Assembly (NCBI GenBank): GCA_016720595.1
Contig: JADKKI010000035.1
Location: 42,145-106,144 of the forward strand
From: Myxococcales bacterium
GTDB lineage: Bacteria; Myxococcota_A; Polyangia; Haliangiales; Haliangiaceae
Direction of reading: 5' to 3'
DNA: 64,000 nt
Every line of letters starts with the position of its first letter. Position 1 is the stretch's first letter. Position numbers and translations under genes: made by a program. Shown here piece by piece: positions 58,401 through 64,000 of the stretch. The notes under the pieces are model-generated. The model worked only from the letters and a program-made list of their open reading frames with translations, was not told where the DNA came from and searched no databases.

Positions 58401-58892
58401 ATGATTCGCACTTCGCTCCTGTTCATCGCCATCGCGTCCCTCGCCACCACCACTGCGTGCAGCAAGAAGAAGGAAGGGGAGGGCGGTGCGGCCAAGTCCT
58501 CGGAGTCCGCCGGCCCGACCAAGCTGCCCAAGCTCGGGCTCAGCATCGACGTGCCGGGTGATGTCACCGTGGGCGACGCGGTGATGGGCGAGGGTCACAT
58601 GCTGACCGGTGCCGACGTCGGCGCGATGCAGATCGAGGTCGCCGAGAAGCCGGAGACCCTCGACGAGGCGAAGTCCGACGCGGACATGTACACGCCGAAG
58701 AACGTCAAGGCGGACAAGCTCGCCGATGGCTGGGCGCTGTCGTTCGACAACACCGGCGGCGCGGGAGCGAACTACTTCGTCGAGGTCCGCCGCGAGATCG
58801 GTGGCAAGACGTACAAGTGCTCGACCACGCAGGGCGACAAGGATCGCGCCGCGGCCGTGCTCGTCGCGTGCAAGACGTTGAAGAAGAGCTGA
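58401..58892 (+). CDS. Small lipoprotein
   Basis: A 163-residue lipoprotein (signal SLLFIAIASLATTTAC, then a Lys-rich SKKKEGEGG spacer). The mature domain is alpha/beta with an amphipathic segment (PKLGLSIDVPGDVTVGDAVM, then MQIEVAEKPETLDEAKSDAD, KVLKLADGWALSF-like strands) and one Cys pair (YKCSTTQ and VACKTL). It looks like a small envelope-stress or binding protein of unknown role. GATATC ends 6 nt before the ATG and AGAGGA lies 10 nt before it, so either initiation mode is possible. Confidence 0.72.
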   Translation: MIRTSLLFIAIASLATTTACSKKKEGEGGAAKSSESAGPTKLPKLGLSIDVPGDVTVGDAVMGEGHMLTGADVGAMQIEVAEKPETLDEAKSDADMYTPKNVKADKLADGWALSFDNTGGAGANYFVEVRREIGGKTYKCSTTQGDKDRAAAVLVACKTLKKS

Positions 58893-58927
58893 TCCAGGTC
58901 CGATGCGCCGACTGATATGCTGACGAG

Positions 58928-59770
58928 ATGCTGCGCTCCATTGCCTGCCTCGTCTGCCTGAGCTGGGTCGGCCAGGTGCGAGCGGATCCGCCACCTCGAA
59001 AGCTCCCGACCGCTGCCTATCCTGCGGCCGCACGGGCGGAGTTCGAAGAGGCGATGCGGAGCGAGGATGCGGGCGACAATCAACGGGCGTACAACTCGTA
59101 CAACGCCTCCTCGGAGCTCTCGAAGCAGGCGAACACCGCGTTCAACCTGGGACGCCTGTACCTTCGTCAGGAGCTGACCGAGGCGGCGATCGTTGCCTTC
59201 GAGGACTATCTCCGGATCGCGAACAAGGCCGCCGACGGTCCCGTGGTTCAGAAGCTGATCGCGGACCTGAAGCGCATGCCGCCGTCGGTCCGGATCGGTG
59301 GCGATGCGATGAGCGTGGACGAGCCCGACGCTCTGATCCTGGTCGACGGTGTGGTCGTCGGCCACTCGCCGGTGAGCATCCAGCCGAGCGTGGGAACGCA
59401 TCACGTCGAGCGGATCACACGTTCCACCTATGCGCAGAGCTCGTTCGAGGCCAACGTCGGCGCCATCAGCTACGAGCAGGTGAGTGTGCTGGAGTCGCAG
59501 CCTGGCAACTTCATCCTGAGTAGCCCCGATGACCAGCGCTGGCACGACGGCAAGACCGGGTTTCAGACCAACCTGCGCTACGACCTCCCAGTCGGGGCCT
59601 ACCGGTCGATGGGGCCGCCAGCGGCGCGGTTCTGCAACGCACTCGAGTTCAAGATCGCGCCACCGCCGGCGATCACCCACGTCTACGCCCGCTTCGTTCG
59701 CGACGACACCGCGAAGTGCACGCGGGTGCGAGACGTTCGGGTTCAGGCGCTGATCGTGGGGCCGCCATGA
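58928..59770 (+). CDS. TPR/PEGA secreted protein, copy 1
   Basis: A 280-residue protein with a signal peptide (SIACLVCLSWVGQVRAD). A TPR-like pair (AEFEEAMRSEDAGDNQRAYN, NTAFNLGRLYLRQELTEAAI) is followed by a PEGA-like region (DALILVDGVVVGHSPVSIQP) and a beta-rich C-terminus with two Cys. TATGCT ends 6 nt before the ATG. The stop overlaps the next gene (ATGA), which encodes a paralogue with the same layout. It is possibly a periplasmic scaffold. Confidence 0.75.
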   Translation: MLRSIACLVCLSWVGQVRADPPPRKLPTAAYPAAARAEFEEAMRSEDAGDNQRAYNSYNASSELSKQANTAFNLGRLYLRQELTEAAIVAFEDYLRIANKAADGPVVQKLIADLKRMPPSVRIGGDAMSVDEPDALILVDGVVVGHSPVSIQPSVGTHHVERITRSTYAQSSFEANVGAISYEQVSVLESQPGNFILSSPDDQRWHDGKTGFQTNLRYDLPVGAYRSMGPPAARFCNALEFKIAPPPAITHVYARFVRDDTAKCTRVRDVRVQALIVGPP

Positions 59771-60657
59771 AGGTCGGCCGTACGGCGCTCGCCGGGCTCG
59801 TGCTCGCGTGGGCAGCGCCCGTCGGCGCCGATGGTCGCAAGGCTGCTCCCGACAAGTTCGAGAAGGCGGCGGCCGCGGCGTTTGCGCAGGCGATCTCCGC
59901 CGACGACCGCGGCGATCGCGAGGCCGCCTACAGATTCTACGAGACGGCCTATCAGCTGGTGCCGGCACCCGAGACGGCGTTCAACATGGGAGAGCTCGAC
60001 GAGCGGTCGGGCAACGTGGGCCGCGCGATCGAGAACTACACGCGGTACCTGGCGCTCGCGCCGAAGGGTGCTGATCGAAAGGACGTCGAGGCGCGGCTCG
60101 CGCGGCTGCGTACGGGGAGCGTCGCCGTCGACGTGTTCACGATGTCCCCCACCGTCGACCTGGCTGACGCCTACGTGCTGGTCGACGGCGCTGTCGTTCT
60201 CAGGCCCGGTGCGGTTCGCCGGACCGATCCCACAACGGCCCGACGATCTTGGGACCTACCCATGACGCGCGGGACGCATACGGTCGACATCCTCACCCCG
60301 TTGACCGCAGCCCACGGAACCGCGGAGGTGACCGAGGGCACACGACCGACGATGCAGTTCACGGCGCCTGCGCGGGTCGATGGTGCGGCGTTCGTCAGCA
60401 TCGGCGCGGATGGCCTGGACCTCCGGTGGAAGAACCAAGCCGTCAGCGCTGGCCGGTTCGCAGCGCCGCCGGGAAAGCACCGCCTGAAGGTCGATGACGC
60501 GACCTTCGAGTGTGCCCCCCACACCCTCGAGGTTCGCAGCGATGGATCGGTGACGTACCTGTTCGTGACCACAACGGAGGGCACGCGCTATTCGGGCGGC
60601 CCCAAGCGCTGCCGCAACCTCGTGTTCCGCGAGCAGCGCCTCGTGTTCAAGCCCTGA
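59767..60657 (+). CDS. TPR/PEGA secreted protein, copy 2
   Basis: A 296-residue protein. The signal peptide is TALAGLVLAWAAPVGAD. TPR-like helices (AQAISADDRGDREAAYRFYE, PETAFNMGELDERSGNVGRA, IENYTRYLALAP) and PEGA-like strands (DAYVLVDGAVVLRPGAVRR) follow in the same order as in the gene just upstream, and both end in a beta-rich region with Cys (TFECAPHTLEV, PKRCRNLVF). The two are diverged tandem duplicates. The start overlaps the upstream stop. The function is unknown. Confidence 0.75.
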   Translation: MKVGRTALAGLVLAWAAPVGADGRKAAPDKFEKAAAAAFAQAISADDRGDREAAYRFYETAYQLVPAPETAFNMGELDERSGNVGRAIENYTRYLALAPKGADRKDVEARLARLRTGSVAVDVFTMSPTVDLADAYVLVDGAVVLRPGAVRRTDPTTARRSWDLPMTRGTHTVDILTPLTAAHGTAEVTEGTRPTMQFTAPARVDGAAFVSIGADGLDLRWKNQAVSAGRFAAPPGKHRLKVDDATFECAPHTLEVRSDGSVTYLFVTTTEGTRYSGGPKRCRNLVFREQRLVFKP

Positions 60658-60678
60658 TCCCGGCGCGCCGATCAAGGG
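60652..60678. terminator. Bidirectional hairpin between convergent genes
   Basis: CCCTGATC (60652-60659) pairs with GATCAAGGG (60670-60678) with one bulged A; the loop contains GGCGCGCC, itself a palindrome. It spans the stop codons of both convergent genes. Confidence 0.4.
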
Positions 60679-61394
60679 GCATCGGCCGGCGCCGCATAGT
60701 GGACGAGCTCGACCACGAGGTGGCCGAACAGATCGAGGTCGCACTCGAACCGCAGCGGGACGCGCGCGATGTCGTCAGACACCCACGCGGTGAACTTCAC
60801 CTTGTCCTCGAACACACCGTCGTAGCGCACCGCGGGCTCGCCGGCGGAGGCGAGGAACCCGTGGCCCGCATCGCGTAGCTCCGAGGAGATCGTGGCGTGG
60901 CCGAAGGTGACGTCGAGGTGCGCCACCTGACCGGGTGCCGAGCGCCAGGCTCGGACCGCGGCGATGGCGGAGTGCAGGTCGTGCCGGCCCTCCTCGTCGA
61001 CCGTGCGGACCTCGTGCTCTCGCTCGCCTGCGAACACGCTCCAGGTCTCCTCCTTCGAGGCGAGGACGTGACCGCGATCGAGATCGATCGTCGTGGTCTG
61101 CTCCCACACCAGCTCCGCGAGCAGCGCGATCATCCCCGTGCTCTGGCCGCGAGACCTGGTGATGATCGAGCGGTGGCCGTCGACCCACCCGATCCGTCCG
61201 AGCGCGGTGATCACACGGCCGACCGCGAGCCCACGCAACGTCGCCGAGTACTCCATCGTCTCGCCGGGGATGCCCCACGGCCGGACCAGCTCCGTGGCCG
61301 ACGGTGCCGTGGCATCCGCGGCCACCACGGGAGAGGGGACGTGGGCGCCGGTCGCACAGCCGACCAGCGTCAGCACGAACAGGATCCGGAGCAT
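60672..61394 (-). CDS. DUF3108-type lipoprotein
   Basis: About 240 residues. The start at ATG 61394 gives a short lipoprotein signal (LRILFVLTLVGC). The mature part begins with a disordered Ala/Pro stretch, then PGETMEYSATLRGLAVGRVI and a set of strands (GQSTGMIALLAELVWEQTTT, DDIARVPLRFECDLDLFGHL), ending VELVHYA. This is the pattern of DUF3108, a beta-rich periplasmic domain in which the chain wraps as in LolA-like folds. GTG 61409 is an alternative start. The role is unknown. Confidence 0.75.
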   Translation of the reverse strand: MLRILFVLTLVGCATGAHVPSPVVAADATAPSATELVRPWGIPGETMEYSATLRGLAVGRVITALGRIGWVDGHRSIITRSRGQSTGMIALLAELVWEQTTTIDLDRGHVLASKEETWSVFAGEREHEVRTVDEEGRHDLHSAIAAVRAWRSAPGQVAHLDVTFGHATISSELRDAGHGFLASAGEPAVRYDGVFEDKVKFTAWVSDDIARVPLRFECDLDLFGHLVVELVHYAAPADAP

Positions 61395-61428
61395 GTCGAC
61401 GAGACGCACGAGGACCCATCCTGGGGCA

Positions 61429-61456
61429 CAAAAAAGCGGGCTCCGAGGAGCCCGCT
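61429..61456 (-). terminator. Rho-independent terminator after the thiolase gene
   Basis: On the minus strand AGCGGGCTCC and GGAGCCCGCT form a GC-rich stem of up to 10 bp with a very tight loop, followed directly by six T residues. It is the only classic intrinsic terminator in the window and ends the SCP2-thiolase operon. Confidence 0.9.
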
Positions 61457-61503
61457 CTCACGGCCACACACGGGGTGTCGCCGCGTCGTCTCGCCTGGGA
61501 CGC

Positions 61504-62687
61504 TCAGTCGCGGCGGTACATCGTCACGACGCACGCCCCGCCGAGGCCGAGGTTGTGCTGGAGCGCGACCTTGGCGCCCGCGACCTGGCGGTTCTCCGCC
61601 GTGCCGCGGAGGTGCCAGACCAGCTCGGTGCACTGCGCGAGGCCGGTGGCCCCCAGGGGGTGGCCCTTCGACAGCAGACCGCCCGACGGGTTGGTGACGA
61701 ACTTACCGCCGTAGGTGTTGTCGCCGTCCCAGATGAACTTCTCGGCCTCGCCCTCTTTGCACAGGCCGAGCGCCTCGTAGGTCAGGAGCTCGTTCGCCGT
61801 GAAGCAGTCGTGGAGCTCGACGACCTGGACGTCCTTCGGGCCGAGGCCCGCCTGCTCGTAGACCTTCTTGGCGGCGGCGACTTGGCCATGTCGTAGCCGA
61901 CCATCTTGATCATCGACTTCTCCTCGAAGCTCGAGGGGTAGTCGGTGGTCATGGCCTGCGCGGCGATGTAGACGGGCTTGGAGATGTTGTGCTTCGCCGC
62001 GAACTCGTCGGAGCACAGCACCGCAGCGGCGGCGCCGCAGGTCGGCGGGCAGCACTGGTAGCGGGTCAACGGATCGAACACCTCGGGGGAGGCCATGATC
62101 TCCTCGACGGAGAGCACCTCCTTGAACAGGGCGTACGGGTTCTTCGACGCGTGCTGGCGTGCCTTCGCGCTGATCTTGGCGAAGGTCTCGCGCTTGGCGC
62201 CGTACTTCCAGCGGTACTCGCGGCCGGCGCCGCCGAACATCTGCGCGGCGGGCGGTGCGGAGTTGAAGCCCTGGACCTCGCTCATCAGGTTGGCGTGCTT
62301 GTCGAGCGGGTTGGTGCGATCGGTCCACTTCGCCTGGAGCGCGCCGGCCTCCATCTGCTCGAAGCCGACGACGATCACGCACTCGGCCATGCCGCCGGCG
62401 ATCGCCTGTGCGCCGAGCATGAGTGCCGAGCTGCCGGTCGAGCAGTTGTTGTTGACGTTGAACACCGGGATGCCGGTCTGGCCGAGCTGGTAGATCGCGC
62501 GCTGACCGCACGTCGAATCGCCGTACACGTAGCCGGCGTACGCCTGCTGCACGTCGGTGAACGGGATCGCCGCGTCGGCGAGCGCGGCCTCGCCGGCCTT
62601 GCGCGCCATCACGTGATACTCCTCGCTCTTGCCGGGCTTGGCGAAGGGAACCATCCCGACGCCGATGACATTTACTTTGCGTGGCAT
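61504..62687 (-). CDS. Thiolase / lipid-transfer protein (SCP-x-like), one frameshift
   Basis: About 394 residues after repair. The first part, [20 protein letters not shown], carries the nucleophile Cys in [20 protein letters not shown] near residue 89. The C-terminal part has [39 protein letters not shown] (the second catalytic His) and [17 protein letters not shown], the thiolase end with the last catalytic Cys. The frame is lost near 61882, where ATGGCCAAG is followed by TCGCCGCCGCC; one added base restores [12 protein letters not shown]. These enzymes cleave 3-ketoacyl-CoA of branched or sterol-like chains. AAGGAG lies 7 nt before the ATG, a strong leader. It follows the SCP2 gene by 19 nt. 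Confidence 0.88.
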
Positions 62688-62706
62688 GTGAGTTTCTCCT
62701 TCGCTT

Positions 62707-64000
62707 TCAGACGAGCTTGTTGAGGAAGCCGAGGCGGTGGGCGACGGCGACATCGCCATCGACGCGCAGCTGCCGTGCTGGAACAGGTCGCAGGACCTTG
62801 CCGGCGACAGGGCGGCGAGGTCGGCGTCGGAGATCGTCAGCGGTGGCATCGACCTGCTTGCCATCGGGGCCGTCCTTCGCGGACGCGCCGCTCGATGCCG
62901 TCGACCACGAAGTCAGGGGCGGCGGGACCTAGTTCTGCAGGCCCGGCTTGTCCGCGAGGCGCTGGCGAGCGCCGCGAAGACTCCAGGGCGGCGCTCACCC
63001 TTCGGGCAACCCGCCGCGGCGGGCGCCGCAGCCGGGGCCGCAGCACCGCTGGCGCCACCGGCACCGCGGGCCTTCGCGACCACCTCCTTGGCCTCGCTCG
63101 GGGTTCGATCTTCTGCAGGAATTGAGCTTCTGCGACGCCATCACGTTGCCGGCGATCTTGAGCTTGCCGGTGGTGAACAGCTTCATCGGGTCCGACTTGC
63201 CGGTCGTCATGTCGATGAAGTCGGCCTCGCTGATCTCCAGCGTGCAATCGCCGGCAGCGCCCTCGGTCACGACGGCTGCCGCTCCTTGAGATCGAGCGCC
63301 CACGGTGGCGGGCTGGTGATCTTGAACAGGTAGCTGGCGGCGATCTTGCCGACCAGCTCGGGGTTCCGCTCGACGTGATCCCGGATCCGGCGATGAACAC
63401 GTCCCGTCGTGGTGGACTAGTCGGCGGGGACACCGCCAGCCGCCGCCGCCGGTGCCGCGGCACCAGCACCACCGGTTCGCTTCGCGGTCTCGGCGAGCAC
63501 CATCTCGGGCGTCAGCTTCTTCAGGAAGCCGAGCTTCTGCGACGCCATCACGTCGCCGGAGATCTTGAGCTTCCCGCTCGAGAACAGCTTCATCGCATCG
63601 GCCTGGCCCGTGGCCATCGCCATGAAGTCCGCGTCGCTCATCTCGAGCGTGCAGACCGCCTTGCCGACCGCGCCTTCGCTGACCGTGCCGGGCGGCGTGG
63701 TCAGATCGATCGTCCAGCTCGAGGCCGGGCTCGAGAGGTTGAACAGGAAGTTGGTCTTCACCTTCTCGGCGGTCGCCGGGTTGCCACCGACGAACGTGCC
63801 GATCGCGCGGAAGATGTCCGCGCTGTTCGGCACGGCCTTGCCACCACCCGCGGCCGCAGCGGCGGGCTTCGCGCGCTCCGCCGGCTCCGGGATCTCCTTC
63901 CACAGCTCGACGGCCGCGTTCGAGATGACACCACGTTCCGCTCCTTCACCTTGGTCCGGAAGACGATCTTGGTGTCGCTCTCGCTCCACATCTCGGTCAC
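62707..64000 (-). CDS. Hotdog-SCP2 multidomain protein, 5' partial and heavily frameshifted
   Basis: Read on the minus strand from the window edge. First comes VTEMWSESDTKIVFRTKVKE then, after a one-base break near 63928, SNAAVELWKEIPEPAERAKP, resembling the end of a hotdog (MaoC or thioesterase) domain. Three SCP2 sterol-binding-type copies follow: IFRAIGTFVGGNPATAEKVK with CTLEMSDADFMAMATGQADA; RDHVERNPELVGKIAASYLF with CTLEISEADFIDMTTGKSDP; and KDGPDGKQVDAT, TISDADLAALS, QLRVDGDVAVAHRLGFLNKL before TGA. Breaks are seen near 63928, 63415, 63370, 63280, 63117, 63100, 62970 and 62850. A TAG at 63417 may be a true stop, giving a one-SCP2 protein plus a second gene. Ala-rich linkers separate the domains. 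It is probably lipid or acyl-CoA binding and partner of the thiolase. Confidence 0.7.

Overview
The window is a very GC-rich bacterial chromosome segment with the signature of a myxobacterium (Myxococcota), most likely of the Haliangium/Kofleriaceae type. The reasons are four Hanks-type Ser/Thr kinases with long C-terminal tails in about 33 kb, many lipoproteins, AgmX/PglI-type C-terminal domains, DUF4215 cysteine-rich repeats joined to Kelch repeats, TPR/PEGA envelope proteins, and diguanylate and class III cyclases. This placement is inferred from gene content; there is no rRNA gene to confirm it. One tRNA (Ala, GGC) is present. No CRISPR array, intact phage or insertion sequence was seen.

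Layout. 1-3.4 kb: an HPF-like ribosome protein, then a Na+/H+ antiporter and DUF389 membrane protein operon. 3.4-3.8 kb: a decayed tyrosine integrase beside tRNA-Ala. 3.8-9.4 kb: a GH92 mannosidase lipoprotein, a propeller lipoprotein and a class III nucleotidyl cyclase. 9.4-9.7 kb: a stretch of G/C homopolymers that is probably not good sequence. 9.8-15.5 kb: a collagen-like lipoprotein, an unusual esterase lipoprotein, FtsB, a GAF-GGDEF protein and a 47-residue lipoprotein. 15.6-25.6 kb: kinase 1, surface and TPR proteins, PhoH, a VWA protein, a DEAD-box helicase and a sirtuin. 25.6-36.4 kb: a Pro/Gln-repeat membrane protein and a tightly coupled kinase-STAND / TPR / Cys-rich-Kelch operon. 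36.4-48.6 kb: an M16 peptidase, a response regulator with a broken GGDEF domain, kinase 3, a secreted-protein operon and kinase 4. 48.6-61.4 kb: PhaR, TatA, an MltD-type lytic transglycosylase, AgmX-type proteins, an enoyl-CoA hydratase and TPR paralogues. 61.4-64 kb: a thiolase and SCP2-domain operon.

Expression. A recurring pattern runs through the window: a -35/-10 pair, or a -10 alone, ends only about 5-9 nt before the start codon of many first-in-operon genes. These genes are predicted to give leaderless mRNAs. Downstream genes are instead coupled by ATGA/GTGA overlaps. This pattern was used to choose several starts.

Sequence quality. Several conserved genes (phoH, a thiolase, a TPR protein, a Gly-rich lipoprotein) carry one single-base frameshift each, and the SCP2 gene at the right edge carries many. 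Together with the G/C homopolymer block this looks more like an error-prone assembly than real gene decay, so these genes are given as full-span CDS with the break noted.
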